From Myxococcales bacterium (GTDB taxonomy: Bacteria > Myxococcota > Myxococcia > Myxococcales > Myxococcaceae): a stretch of 62,902 bases of DNA. Shown here piece after piece: positions 45,724 to 54,492 of this stretch; within the stretch, counting starts at the first letter, position 1, and each line of letters begins with the position of its first letter. The notes under the pieces were generated by a model, which was not told the DNA's origin, ran no database searches, and saw only the letters and a list, made by a program, of their open reading frames with translations. The position numbers and the translations under genes are program-made. The DNA is taken from contig JAUXRI010000281.1 of assembly GCA_030681895.1 (NCBI GenBank), positions 1-62,902 of the forward strand, given 5' to 3'.

Positions 45724-47964
45724 TCACTTCAGCGGGGCAAAGCGCGGAACGTTGCCGAACTTCGAGCTGGGCGCCGAGGCCTGAGGGGCCGCCGCCTGCA
45801 GCGCCTTGATGGACAGCGCGATGCGACGCCTCGGCTCGTCGACCTGCAGCACCTTCACCTTCACGCGCTGCCCGACCTTCACCACCTCTGACGCGTCCTT
45901 CACGAAACGATTGGCCAGCTCGCTGACGTGCACGAGGCCGTCCTGGTGAACGCCGATGTCGACGAAGGCTCCGAAGGCCGCGACGTTCGTCACCACGCCG
46001 TTGAGCACCTGGCCTGGCTTCACGTGCGCGAGCTCGGTGATGGTGGAGTCGAAGCCCACCTCGACGAACTCCGCGCGTGGGTCACGGCCCGGCTTCTCGA
46101 GCTCGGCGATGATGTCGTTGAGCGTCGGCAGGCCCAGGCCGTTCTCGGGGTCGAGGTAGCGCGAGACGTCGACCTTCCGTGCGAGCGAGGCGTTGCCGAC
46201 GAGCGCCTGCCGGGTGACGCCGAGGTCCTTCGCCATGCGAGTGACGAGCTCGTAGCGCTCGGGGTGAACGGCGCTGGCGTCGAGCGGCTCCTTGCCCGCG
46301 ACGCGCAGAAATCCAGCGCACTGCTCGAAGGCGCGGGCGCCGAGGCGAGGCACCTTCTTCAACTGCGCGCGGGTCTCGAAGGCGCCGTGTTCGGCCCGGT
46401 GCGCGACGATGGCCTGGGCAAGCTGCGGACCGAGACCGGCGATGGCGCGAAGGAGCGTGGGCGATGCGGTGTTCAAGTCGACTCCGACGCGGTTCACCAC
46501 CGTCTCCACCACACGCTCGAGCGCTTCGGCCAGCGCGGGCTGGTCGACGTCGTGCTGGTACTGGCCGACACCGATGCTCTTCGGATCGATCTTCACCAAC
46601 TCTGCGAGCGGGTCCTGCAGGCGGCGGCCGATGGAGACCGCGCCACGCAGCGTCACGTCGAGGGACGGGAGCTCTTCGCGCGCGACTTCGGACGCCGAGT
46701 AGACCGAGGCGCCGGCTTCACTGACGCTGATGACCTTCAGCCCCTTCGCGATGACGCCGGCGGTCTGCAGCTTCTTGACGAAGACTTCCGTCTCGCGACC
46801 GGCGGTGCCGTTCCCGATGGCGATGGCGAGGGGCTTTGCCTTTGCGACGAACGCGGCCAACTGCGAGCCCGCTTCGGCTTCATGGCCTGTGTGCGGGTAG
46901 ATGGTGAGCTGCGCGTGCACATCGCCGCGCGCGTCGAGCGAGACGACCTTGCAGCCGGTGCGTAGGCCGGGGTCGATGGCCACGACTGGCTTGCCGCCGA
47001 GGGGCGCGGCGAGCAACAGGTCGGTGAGGTTCTTCGCGAACACGGTGATGGCGTCGACGTCGGCGCGCTCTTTGAGTTCGCGGCGGCGGTCTCGCTCCAG
47101 TGAAGGCAGGAGGAGTCGGGTGAGCGCGTCGTCGAGGGCGAGGTCGAGTTCCTTCTGCAGCACGGGAGCGGCGCCACGCTTCACGACGGCCTGTCTCACG
47201 AGCCCACGAACAGTCGCTTCTTCGAGCTCGAGGGAGACCTTCAGCAGGCCTTCCGTCTCGCCACGTTCGGCGGCGAGCACGCGATGCGACGGTGCCTGAC
47301 TCGCGCGCTCCTTGCGGCCCACGTGGTCGGCGAACTTCGCGAGCTCTGGTGCCTTCGACTTGCCGCGCGCGGCTTCGACGACCAGCTGGGCATCTTCGGC
47401 GAAGCGCTGGCGAATGACGTCACGCAGCTCAGGCCGCTCCGCAACCACTTCAGCGACGATGTCACGAGCGCCCGCCCACACGGCGTCGACGTCGGGCAGC
47501 GACTTGTCGGCCGAGACGTAGGGCGTCGCGAGCGCGTCACGTGAGAGCGACGACGGCGCCTGCGCGAGGAGCACGTCGGCGAGCGGTTGCAGCCCACGCT
47601 CCTTCGCCGTCATCGCGCGCGTGCGGCGCTTCGGGCGGAACGGAAGGTAGAGGTCTTCGAGCACGCTGGTCGTCGGAGCGGCGCGAATGGCCTGCTCCAG
47701 CGCCGGTGTCAGCACGCCCTGCTCCTTCAGGCTCTCGAGAATGCTCTCGCGGCGGTCTTCCCGGGTGGCGACGACCTTCGCGTGCACGGCGATGCGGGAG
47801 ATGGCTTCGTCGTCGAGGCCGCCCGTCGCCTCTTTGCGGTAGCGCGAGATGAAGGGAACGGTCGCGCCCTCGGAGAGGAGGACGAGCGTCGCGGTGACAC
47901 CGGAGAGAGGAAGGTTGAGCTCTTTCGCGACGAGGGCAGCGCGAACGGAATCGACGGAGGCCAT
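45724..47964 (-). CDS. tex: Transcription accessory protein Tex
   Basis: A 746-residue RNA-binding protein. In order: N-terminal helical domain (ATVPFISRYRKEATGGLDDE), YqgF/RuvC-like nuclease-fold domain (AIDPGLRTGCKVVSLDA), helix-hairpin-helix motifs (DLNTASPTLLRAIAGLGPQL), and a C-terminal S1 RNA-binding domain (VTNVAAFGAFVDIGVHQDGL, LVHVSELANRF). The length and domain order match Tex of other bacteria (about 770-780 residues). It acts on transcription and RNA in the cytoplasm. Its neighbours are surface proteins without obvious link. Confidence 0.95.
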   Translation of the reverse strand: MASVDSVRAALVAKELNLPLSGVTATLVLLSEGATVPFISRYRKEATGGLDDEAISRIAVHAKVVATREDRRESILESLKEQGVLTPALEQAIRAAPTTSVLEDLYLPFRPKRRTRAMTAKERGLQPLADVLLAQAPSSLSRDALATPYVSADKSLPDVDAVWAGARDIVAEVVAERPELRDVIRQRFAEDAQLVVEAARGKSKAPELAKFADHVGRKERASQAPSHRVLAAERGETEGLLKVSLELEEATVRGLVRQAVVKRGAAPVLQKELDLALDDALTRLLLPSLERDRRRELKERADVDAITVFAKNLTDLLLAAPLGGKPVVAIDPGLRTGCKVVSLDARGDVHAQLTIYPHTGHEAEAGSQLAAFVAKAKPLAIAIGNGTAGRETEVFVKKLQTAGVIAKGLKVISVSEAGASVYSASEVAREELPSLDVTLRGAVSIGRRLQDPLAELVKIDPKSIGVGQYQHDVDQPALAEALERVVETVVNRVGVDLNTASPTLLRAIAGLGPQLAQAIVAHRAEHGAFETRAQLKKVPRLGARAFEQCAGFLRVAGKEPLDASAVHPERYELVTRMAKDLGVTRQALVGNASLARKVDVSRYLDPENGLGLPTLNDIIAELEKPGRDPRAEFVEVGFDSTITELAHVKPGQVLNGVVTNVAAFGAFVDIGVHQDGLVHVSELANRFVKDASEVVKVGQRVKVKVLQVDEPRRRIALSIKALQAAAPQASAPSSKFGNVPRFAPLK

Positions 47965-48017
47965 GGGCCGCGAACCCTACTCGACGTTGCGACGGCTTCC
48001 GTCCCGCTCATCACGGT

Positions 48018-48171
48018 GCCTGCGTCGCAGCAGGGTCGAAAAGCGCCCGATTCATGACACTCGTTTCAGCGAGCCGACGATCAGGGTGCGGTGCGTCGCA
48101 CGCCTGCGTCGCTGCCAGGGTCGAAAAGCGCCCGATTCGTGACACCTCGTTTCAGCGAGTCGGTGATCAGG
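48018..48171 (-). repeat. Tandem copies spanning a gene's stop codon (84-bp period)
   Basis: Two copies, at 48018-48085 and 48102-48171, with start-to-start distance 84 bases. Each contains GGGTCGAAAAGCGCCCGATTC and a CTGAAACGAG motif flanked by CTCG. The second copy begins (minus strand) with the last codon and TGA of the hypothetical gene at 48167-48616, so, as for the sigma factor, DNA around a gene's end was duplicated. The CTCG-CTGAAA-CGAG bases could form a small hairpin. Confidence 0.75.
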
Positions 48172-48616
48172 CCGCCGCGAGCGACGCCGCCACCGTCAGC
48201 CGCTCCGACGCCTTCTGCTCATCACGACGCACGAGCCGCAGCAGGCTGTGACGGTCGTGCAGCTCACTCGTGATGCGGTCTTCCAGCGCGAGGTCGGGGC
48301 ACACTTCCAGCAATTGCAGGAAGAGCGCGTAGACGATGTTCAGCGACGTCACGCCTTCGACGAAGACGCTGCCATCGCTGGTGAACCATACGTCGAGCTC
48401 GCCGCGCTTCGCCGAGATGCTCCAGGCGCGACGGCCATCATGGGTGCGCTGCGCGAACGGCAGGTGACCGACCGCGCGGTCCATCGCCTTGAGCTGCCCG
48501 TCCGAGAACGCGCCGGCGAGCGGTGACGCCGCGCACTCATCGAGCGAGAGCGGGAACTCGAAGCTCTGACGAACAGCCGACTTCACCTTCAGCACCGAGA
48601 ATTCGCGGAAGAACAT
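48167..48616 (-). CDS. Hypothetical protein
   Basis: A 149-residue protein, start at ATG 48616 (MFFREFSVLKVKSAVRQSFE). It is mixed alpha/beta with a QLLEVCPDLALEDRITSELH block and an Ala-rich end. The longer in-frame reading to 48874 is Arg/Cys-rich and was rejected. No family recognised. It sits between tex and a lipoprotein gene on the same strand, with repeat DNA between it and tex. Confidence 0.55.
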   Translation of the reverse strand: MFFREFSVLKVKSAVRQSFEFPLSLDECAASPLAGAFSDGQLKAMDRAVGHLPFAQRTHDGRRAWSISAKRGELDVWFTSDGSVFVEGVTSLNIVYALFLQLLEVCPDLALEDRITSELHDRHSLLRLVRRDEQKASERLTVAASLAAA

Positions 48617-48728
48617 GTCGCTGTGAGTACCCGCAGCGCGCTTCCCATGTGCAAATTCGCAAGCCGATGATGTTGCCTGTGATTTCGCCGCACCCCTGAC
48701 ACCGAAGTCAGAGGATGTGCGACATTGC

Positions 48729-49400
48729 CTACAGGGCGGGCACGGGCGCGAGCTCGGCTGCCGGCGTTGGCGGAGGCATCTGACTCGGACCCGGCGCAGG
48801 CGGCGGTGGTCCCGGGTTCCATCCACTGACCGTCGGAGGCGGAGCGCCGTCGACGCCACACACCGCCATCCCATTCCCTGCGCTGCACAACCACCGCTGG
48901 CCGCACGCGCTCACGGCGTAGCCCTTCGCTCCGGCCGTCGGCGAGGCGACCTCATGGTCGACCGTCGCAGAGGGGCACCCGCTGTTCTGCGCCACGTAGT
49001 CACGAGCGAGCCGCCACTCGTCGCCCGTCAGCCGCACCGCCGCCGTCGCGCGCGCCTGGTCGACGCAGCGAAAGTCGATGACGTGCTCGATCATCGTCGT
49101 CGTCGTCGTGTTGTAAGAGTAGCGGTTGTACTGCGTGTTCACGCCGCGGTTCACGTCGCGCTCGTCGGAGATTTCGTACGGCCCTCCGCAGTACGTGAAC
49201 ATCTCGCGGTACGCGTCATCTCGCGACTTGGTGCCTTCGTAGAAGCGCAGCGAGCCGCCACGCCGTTCGTTCGCTGGAGCAAACGCTCCGCCTCCGCGCG
49301 ACTCGATGGTCGACGAGGCGCACGCGAGCAACGCGATGCCGACCAGGCCGATGACGGTGTTCCACGTTCGGTTCGCTTCGTCGGAGGTCGTCGAGTGCAT
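48729..49400 (-). CDS. Lipoprotein, function unknown
   Basis: A 223-residue predicted lipoprotein: ATG 49400, hydrophobic segment (VIGLVGIALLACAS; lipobox LLAC, Cys27). The body has a Thr-rich stretch (YNTTTTTMIEHVIDFRC) and paired Cys (SACGQRWLCSAG, AVCGVDG), with a Pro-rich end (GPPPPAPGPSQMPPPTPAA). The two genes here are divergent: the next gene on the plus strand starts at 49489. Confidence 0.62.
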   Translation of the reverse strand: MHSTTSDEANRTWNTVIGLVGIALLACASSTIESRGGGAFAPANERRGGSLRFYEGTKSRDDAYREMFTYCGGPYEISDERDVNRGVNTQYNRYSYNTTTTTMIEHVIDFRCVDQARATAAVRLTGDEWRLARDYVAQNSGCPSATVDHEVASPTAGAKGYAVSACGQRWLCSAGNGMAVCGVDGAPPPTVSGWNPGPPPPAPGPSQMPPPTPAAELAPVPAL

Positions 49401-49488
49401 CGCGAGCACCGACGTAGAACACCGGGTTCTCGTCACACAAGGGCTCGGTTTCAATCGCCGCAGGTGATGAACCTGTCAGAGTCACGCG

Positions 49489-52400
49489 ATGGCGGCTCAC
49501 AAGCGTCGATGGCTTCGCTGGGTGGGGCTGGTGCTCCTCGGTCTCGTGCTCGTCATCGCGGGGCTCGTCGCTCGTGTGCTGATGCAGCGGGCCGAACACC
49601 GCAAGCTGCGTGACGCCGAGGTCGGCCGTGCTCCCGTCGCAGCACCCAAACGTTCGAAGGCGGTCGTCGCCAGGCCCACGCCCATCGCCGACCCATCCCT
49701 CTGTCTTCGCGGCCAGGTGCTCGAGCGAGGCGCGCCGGTCGCCGCGATTCACGTCATGGCGCCCGACGCGACGCTGTCCCTCACCGGGCCGTGCGCATGC
49801 CGGGCGTGCCAGTGCCCTGAAGGACTCACGGCGCTCCTCGCGAACCCACGCGCGGGCCTGCTGCTCTCGGTGAAGAGCGAGCCGACGAGAGCCGATGGCA
49901 CCTTCGCGTTGTGCGGCCTGACGCTCCCGCTCCCCGCGTTCGTCTGGGCGGAACACGCCGATGGCCGAATCGCGCTGCCCGCTCGCGAGCTGTCGGAGCT
50001 GCAGCTCGGCGGCGCGACCGCGCTCGAGGTCGTCACACCTGTCGTCTTCACCGGCGTCGTGCAGACCGCCGAGGGTCCGCTGAAGTCGGCGCGCGTGCTG
50101 GCATACAGCGAGCCCAGGCTCATGGTGCGCGACGTGGTGACCGACGACGCCGGCCGCTTCTCGACGTCGCTGCCCCTCGGGAACGCGCGCTTCGTCATCG
50201 CCGCGCCGAACCGTGCTCCGGTGATGCTCGCCCGAGAGGTCGAAGCAGGTCGTCCGGTGGTGTTGACGCTCGAAGAGCCGTTCGACCTCGTGGTGCGCGC
50301 CGTGCTCGACGACGCTCCTGTGCCTGGCGCCGAGGTGAAGGTGCAGCGTGACGACGTGCGGCTCACCGACGCGAAGGGCGAAGTCCACCTCGAGTCCATC
50401 GCGAGCGGAGCGATGGTCGACGTTCGGGTCAGCAAGGGCGCACTCGTCGGCAGCGCGTCGGTGCTCGCGCGCGCGGGCGGCTCCCAGCGGCTCGACGTGC
50501 TGCTCCGGCGTGGCGTGCGCGTGCGCGGCGTCGTCATCGACGAGAAGGGGCAGCCGCGAATCGGCCGCGTGCGGGTCGGCCCGCCGCCGCTCCTCGACAC
50601 CGACGCGCAGGGCCGCTTCGAGTCCGAGCTGCTCGAGCCGACCGACGACGTCCGCGCGACCCCCATCGTCGAGGGCTGTGAGGCCGAGCGCTCCGACAGC
50701 CTCGAGCTCGCCGGCGCCGACGTCACGGTGATGCTCAAGGTGCGGTGTGAGGTGACTGCGCAGGGCACCGTGCTCGACGCCGACGGCGCGCCTGTTCCCA
50801 ACGCCGAGGTCTCGCTCCAGACGACCGGTGCCTCCGAGTCGGCCTCGACGGATGCAGAGGGCCACTTCGCGCTCCATCAGCCGCCGGGCAGCTATCGGCT
50901 CCAGGTGAGCCACCCGCGCTACCGGAAGGCCGAACAGCCGCTGACCCTGCCGGCGAAGGACGTCACGGTGGTGCTCGACGCCGGTGGCACCATCTCGGGC
51001 AAGGTCGTCGATGGCGCGGGAAAGCCCATCGCCGGCGCCGAGGTGATGGCGGTGCCGGGTGTGCTCGAAGACCTCTTGCGCGAGTTCGAAGGCGGCAGCA
51101 CCAAGGCCACCACCACCGCGGATGGCGCGTTCGAGGTGACCGGGCTCCTCGCCGGGCGATGGGTGCTCGCGGCGAGCGGCGCGTCGCTGCCCTCGACGCC
51201 TTCGGAGCCCGTCGTGCTCCAGCCCGGTGAGCACCGCGAAGGCGTCGTCATCACCATCGACGCGAAGGTCGACCTCTCTGGCGTCGTCGTCGACGAGCAA
51301 CGCCGGCCGATTCCCGGGGCGCGCATCTCGTGGGACCCGGCCGACGAGAAGGCCGCGTTTCGCGCGGTGTTGCTCGACGCCGTGCAGGGGCGGATGGACC
51401 AGGCGCTGCGGTTCTTCCCGTCGTCGTCGTACTCGGACGCCGATGGAAAGTTCGAGCTGCGCGGCCTGCCGCTGTCCGACGTGAAGCTCGACATCTCGGC
51501 CACTGGCTTCGAGGACGTCGACCGGAAGGCCTCGCGCGGCGACCGCGTCGAGGTGACGCTCAAGCGGGTGGGCGGGCGCATGAAAGGCCGCGTGCTCGAC
51601 GAAGCGGGCCGGCCCGTTCGACGGTTCAGCGTCGATGGCTCGGACTTCACGACCGACGACGGGCGCTTCGAGGTGACCGCGTTCTCGTCGACGGACTCCG
51701 TGCGCGTGAAAGCTGAAGGCTACGTGCCGACCTCCCAGGTGGTGAAGATGACGACGCCGGTCGTCGACGTCGGAGACCTCGTTCTCAAGAAGGGCCTCCC
51801 GCTGCGCGTGGAAGTCGTGGGCGACGAGGGCAAGCCAGTCGAGGGCGCGCGCGTCGCAGCGGGCCAATCAGGCGACGGTGCTGACGGCAGCTGCACCACC
51901 CGTGCTGACGGCCGCTGCGTGATGACGCCCTTCCTCGATGACGAGACGCTCGTGAAGGCGCGGAAAGACGGGTTCGTGCCCGCCGAGGTGAAGGTCGAGA
52001 AGGGCCACCTCGGCGAACCGGTGAAGCTGGTGCTCAAGGCGGCGGGAGGCCAGGTGACGGGCCAGGTGTTCGGAGCCCCGGGCCGACCCGCCGGCGCCCG
52101 CAACGTCTTCCTGTCCTCCGACACGGCGAACGAGTTCGTCCTCACCGACGAGACCGGGCACTTCTCGAAGGCCGGCCTGCCCGAGGGCGAGTACTGCGTG
52201 TCGGTCGAGCTCTCGGGAATGCTGGGCACCGACTGGGCGATTCCGACGAAGGCCTCGACGAGCCCCACGCCCATCGTGCTCGGCCCCATTCTCGGTGGCG
52301 CGACGCTCGAGACGACCTCCCGGTTTCCAGGCCGCGTCGTGCTCGTGCAGGGCACCCACCCGGCGCTCAAGCGCAGCGACATCGGGAGTGATTCGTCGAC

Positions 52401-52587
52401 GACGCTCTGCGACTCGCTCCACGCCGCCGTGGTGGTGCTCGTCGTCACCGGCACCGCGCGAATCGAAGGGCTGACGCCCGGCCGGTGGTCCGTCTACTCC
52501 GTCGCCATCAACGAGGCCGATGACGAGGGTGTCGTCACGCCGAAGGTCGTCGAAGTGCTGGCGAACGAGACGAAGCGCGTGCCGTAG
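49489..52587 (+). CDS. Large membrane-anchored protein of carboxypeptidase-regulatory-like repeats
   Basis: A 1032-residue protein. An N-terminal uncleaved membrane helix (WVGLVLLGLVLVIAGLVARV) is followed by a basic linker and many repeats of about 85-90 residues with the carboxypeptidase-regulatory/Cna-B-like pattern: an opening GxVxDxxGxPVxxAxV, then DGRF..L....Y.L. Examples are VTAQGTVLDADGAPVPNAEV, TISGKVVDGAGKPIAGAEV, VDLSGVVVDEQRRPIPGARI and MKGRVLDEAGRPVRRFSV. The region before them has a Cys cluster (GPCACRACQCPEG). Probably the repeats form extracytoplasmic beta-sandwich rods. Function unknown. Confidence 0.82.
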   Translation: MAAHKRRWLRWVGLVLLGLVLVIAGLVARVLMQRAEHRKLRDAEVGRAPVAAPKRSKAVVARPTPIADPSLCLRGQVLERGAPVAAIHVMAPDATLSLTGPCACRACQCPEGLTALLANPRAGLLLSVKSEPTRADGTFALCGLTLPLPAFVWAEHADGRIALPARELSELQLGGATALEVVTPVVFTGVVQTAEGPLKSARVLAYSEPRLMVRDVVTDDAGRFSTSLPLGNARFVIAAPNRAPVMLAREVEAGRPVVLTLEEPFDLVVRAVLDDAPVPGAEVKVQRDDVRLTDAKGEVHLESIASGAMVDVRVSKGALVGSASVLARAGGSQRLDVLLRRGVRVRGVVIDEKGQPRIGRVRVGPPPLLDTDAQGRFESELLEPTDDVRATPIVEGCEAERSDSLELAGADVTVMLKVRCEVTAQGTVLDADGAPVPNAEVSLQTTGASESASTDAEGHFALHQPPGSYRLQVSHPRYRKAEQPLTLPAKDVTVVLDAGGTISGKVVDGAGKPIAGAEVMAVPGVLEDLLREFEGGSTKATTTADGAFEVTGLLAGRWVLAASGASLPSTPSEPVVLQPGEHREGVVITIDAKVDLSGVVVDEQRRPIPGARISWDPADEKAAFRAVLLDAVQGRMDQALRFFPSSSYSDADGKFELRGLPLSDVKLDISATGFEDVDRKASRGDRVEVTLKRVGGRMKGRVLDEAGRPVRRFSVDGSDFTTDDGRFEVTAFSSTDSVRVKAEGYVPTSQVVKMTTPVVDVGDLVLKKGLPLRVEVVGDEGKPVEGARVAAGQSGDGADGSCTTRADGRCVMTPFLDDETLVKARKDGFVPAEVKVEKGHLGEPVKLVLKAAGGQVTGQVFGAPGRPAGARNVFLSSDTANEFVLTDETGHFSKAGLPEGEYCVSVELSGMLGTDWAIPTKASTSPTPIVLGPILGGATLETTSRFPGRVVLVQGTHPALKRSDIGSDSSTTLCDSLHAAVVVLVVTGTARIEGLTPGRWSVYSVAINEADDEGVVTPKVVEVLANETKRVP

Positions 52588-52590
52588 GCG

Positions 52591-52886
52591 TCACTTCGAC
52601 GCGCTGGCCGCCTCAGTCAACCTGCGCTGAGCGCGCCGGGCGGCAAACCGGTCTGCCAGCTCGTCGCCGTAGACACGTCGAACGCGACGGCCACTTCGTC
52701 TTCCGACGCACCGGGCAGCTGCCGTTGCATGTCGGCCATCGTCGCGGCACGAGCCTGCTCCGACAACCGTAAGGCCCGCTCGAGGCGCTCGCGTGGAGGC
52801 GTCGCTCAGAGCCGCTCCCAGTACTTCGCCATCGCACGTGGCGTCGTGTCGGTGAGCTTCAGCGCCTCGCTTCCATCGTGCGGCAT
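52591..52886 (-). pseudogene. Decayed gene (nonsense plus frameshift) of a conserved small family
   Basis: Reading the minus strand from ATG 52886: LKLTDTTPRAMAKYWERL, then an in-frame TGA (52806-52808), then in the same frame PPRERLERALRLSEQARA, MADMQRQLPGASEDEV, and then the sense moves one frame at about 52689-52692 to give RRVYGDELADRFAARRAQRR and the stop at 52591. Restoring one G (GTGG to GTGGG) and one CGA for TGA yields a clean protein of about 100 residues with the ERLxxALxLSExAR...PGxSExEV pattern of a widely found small family of unknown function. Two independent lesions make a true pseudogene more likely than an error. Confidence 0.6.
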
Positions 52887-53078
52887 CGCGTCGGCTCTGC
52901 CCCGCTTCTCAGCCGACGAGAGCCGACTGGAGCGTCCACGCTCGTCTCGTCGAGCAGACGGCCCCGCACCGGCACAACCACCCTCAATCGCTTCGAAGCC
53001 AGCCTGATCCACCGCTGGCACACGCGCTGCTCTGCCGTCCCTCGTCGGCAATGCAGCCGGCGAAGAACGGGGGGAGTG

Positions 53079-53315
53079 ATGGTGACTGGAAAGCGGTACC
53101 AGGTGTTCAGCATCAAAGAGACGAAGCAGAGCGACGGGAAGGTGACGTCGGTCTGGGTGCGCGCGGGCTCGGCGTGGGTGAACCGCGACGGCAGCTTCAA
53201 CGTGTACCTCGACGTGCTCCCGCTCGACGGGAAGCTCCACGTCCGTGAGGCGGTCGACAAGCGCGATGGCGAAGGCAAGCCGTCGCACGCGCCGGAAGAG
53301 AACGTCGCCGCCTGA
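53079..53315 (+). CDS. Small basic hypothetical protein
   Basis: A 78-residue protein from ATG 53079, preceded by a strong GGGGGGAG ribosome-binding site. It is beta-rich and charged (KRYQVFSIKETKQSDGKVTS, VWVRAGSAWVNRDGSFNVYL, DVLPLDGKLHVREA) and ends in an acidic tail. It resembles short conserved proteins of unknown function. It lies between the pseudogene and the HhH protein. Confidence 0.6.
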   Translation: MVTGKRYQVFSIKETKQSDGKVTSVWVRAGSAWVNRDGSFNVYLDVLPLDGKLHVREAVDKRDGEGKPSHAPEENVAA

Positions 53316-53405
53316 CGGAGAAGAACCACAACTCAATGCAGTGACGAAACGAAGCACGACCGAAGTGAACCCAAACAACAACGCAGCACAGAAAAGAGAA
53401 CAGAC

Positions 53406-53819
53406 ATGAAGACGGCAACGAAGGTGGTGGCGGTGGTGGTGGTGGCGTTCCTGGCCATGTCGGGCGAGGCCTTCGCCGCGGCGAAGAAGGCGAAGACGAA
53501 GTTGCAGGTGTCGGGGCAGGTCAACCTGAACAGCGCGACGAGGGCGCAGCTCGACCAGCTGCCCGGCGTCGGTGAGAAGGCGGCGACGCGCATCATCGAG
53601 CACCGCACGAAGACGCCCTTCGCGAAGACCGAAGACCTGATGAAGGTGAAGGGCTTCGGGAAGAAGAAGTTCGAGAAGCTCAAGGCCAACCTGACGGTCT
53701 CGGGCCCGACGACGCTGGCGGTGAAGCGCGTGGCGGCCGGTGGCTCCGAGCTTCCGTCGGCGAGCCTGCCGGCGGGTGCACAGGAGGCGCAGGGTCGCGC
53801 GCCGCCCGCCCGTCGCTGA
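53406..53819 (+). CDS. ComEA-like helix-hairpin-helix protein
   Basis: A 137-residue exported DNA-binding protein. A signal peptide (VVAVVVVAFLAMSGEAFA) leads to a ComEA-type HhH domain: VNLNSATRAQLDQLPGVGEK, AATRIIEHRTKTPFAKTEDL, KVKGFGKKKFEKLKANL. The Gly-Val-Gly and Gly-Phe-Gly hairpins are intact. ComEA binds DNA in the periplasm during transformation. The C-terminus is a short basic/Ala tail. The leader is AT-rich, and a strong hairpin follows the stop. Confidence 0.85.
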   Translation: MKTATKVVAVVVVAFLAMSGEAFAAAKKAKTKLQVSGQVNLNSATRAQLDQLPGVGEKAATRIIEHRTKTPFAKTEDLMKVKGFGKKKFEKLKANLTVSGPTTLAVKRVAAGGSELPSASLPAGAQEAQGRAPPARR

Positions 53820-53843
53820 GGGCTGACGTCGAGAAGAACGTGG

Positions 53844-53873
53844 CGGCCGGAGCGGGAGGACCTGCTCCGGCCG
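53844..53873 (+). terminator. Hairpin downstream of the HhH gene
   Basis: A perfect 10-base stem (CGGCCGGAGC at 53844-53853 with GCTCCGGCCG at 53864-53873) and a 10-base loop, 25 bases after the stop. There is no clear T-run after it, so it is a terminator-like hairpin rather than a proven intrinsic terminator. Confidence 0.55.
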
Positions 53874-53929
53874 TCGCCGTTGGTGGCGATTGTGTCTCGC
53901 AGGTGACGGGCCCGGGTTAAGTGAGACAC

Positions 53930-54355
53930 ATGAACTGGGAGGGCTGGAGCCGCGACGCGGCGTCATTGATGAAGACGCGCACGCGCAACCTGATGAAGCG
54001 CTACGCCCTCGGCGCTGGCGACCGCTTCGAGTGGGACCTCGAGGAGAGCCAGATGACCATCGGCACCACCCGCTTCGGCATCGTCACCGTCGGCACCATG
54101 ACTGGCGACACCTTTCGCTGGGCCTGGGACGACGAGAGCATCCCCAAAGCGAGCAAGACGGGCCTCGAGCAGGTGCGTGCCTTCGGTGAAGCCAACGGCA
54201 TCGCGCTGCTGACTGAGCCGACGGGTCCCGATGGGCTCGCGCGCGGTCACGAGTGCCTGGCCGTCGCTGGGCGATTGCTCGACGCGAGCGCCGTGCTGGT
54301 CGACAAGACCGATGCCGGCTTCATCTTCTTCGCGCTGCGCGAACCGCCGAGCTGA
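53930..54355 (+). CDS. DUF6882-like protein
   Basis: A 141-residue cytoplasmic-looking protein starting MNWEGWSRDA at ATG 53930, or nine bases earlier at a GTG. The pattern GDTFRWAWDDESIPKASKTG, FGEANGIALLTEP and ECLAVAGRLLDASAVLVDKT matches the small bacterial DUF6882 type. Function unknown. It follows the hairpin and precedes the TonB receptor. Confidence 0.55.
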   Translation: MNWEGWSRDAASLMKTRTRNLMKRYALGAGDRFEWDLEESQMTIGTTRFGIVTVGTMTGDTFRWAWDDESIPKASKTGLEQVRAFGEANGIALLTEPTGPDGLARGHECLAVAGRLLDASAVLVDKTDAGFIFFALREPPS

Positions 54356-54492
54356 CAGCCCACTTCACCGGGCGCGCGGCGAACCTTCATGAGGTGAAGC
54401 GAAGGCTGGGGCCTGCTCGTGCGCGTCGACGACACGGCGTACCTCGACTGAAGGCTCGCCTCCGTGCTCGAGGCAACGCAAAGTGGCCCCGC

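Noticed and set aside
49216..51867. Long minus-strand open frame opposite the carboxypeptidase-repeat gene
   Set aside because: Very Arg/His-rich, no family pattern, and lies fully over a well-supported gene in GC-rich DNA; an antisense shadow.
52806..52808. Selenocysteine-type readthrough of the in-frame TGA
   Set aside because: The next downstream frame change also breaks the gene, no selenocysteine element was seen, and a CGA-to-TGA change explains it.
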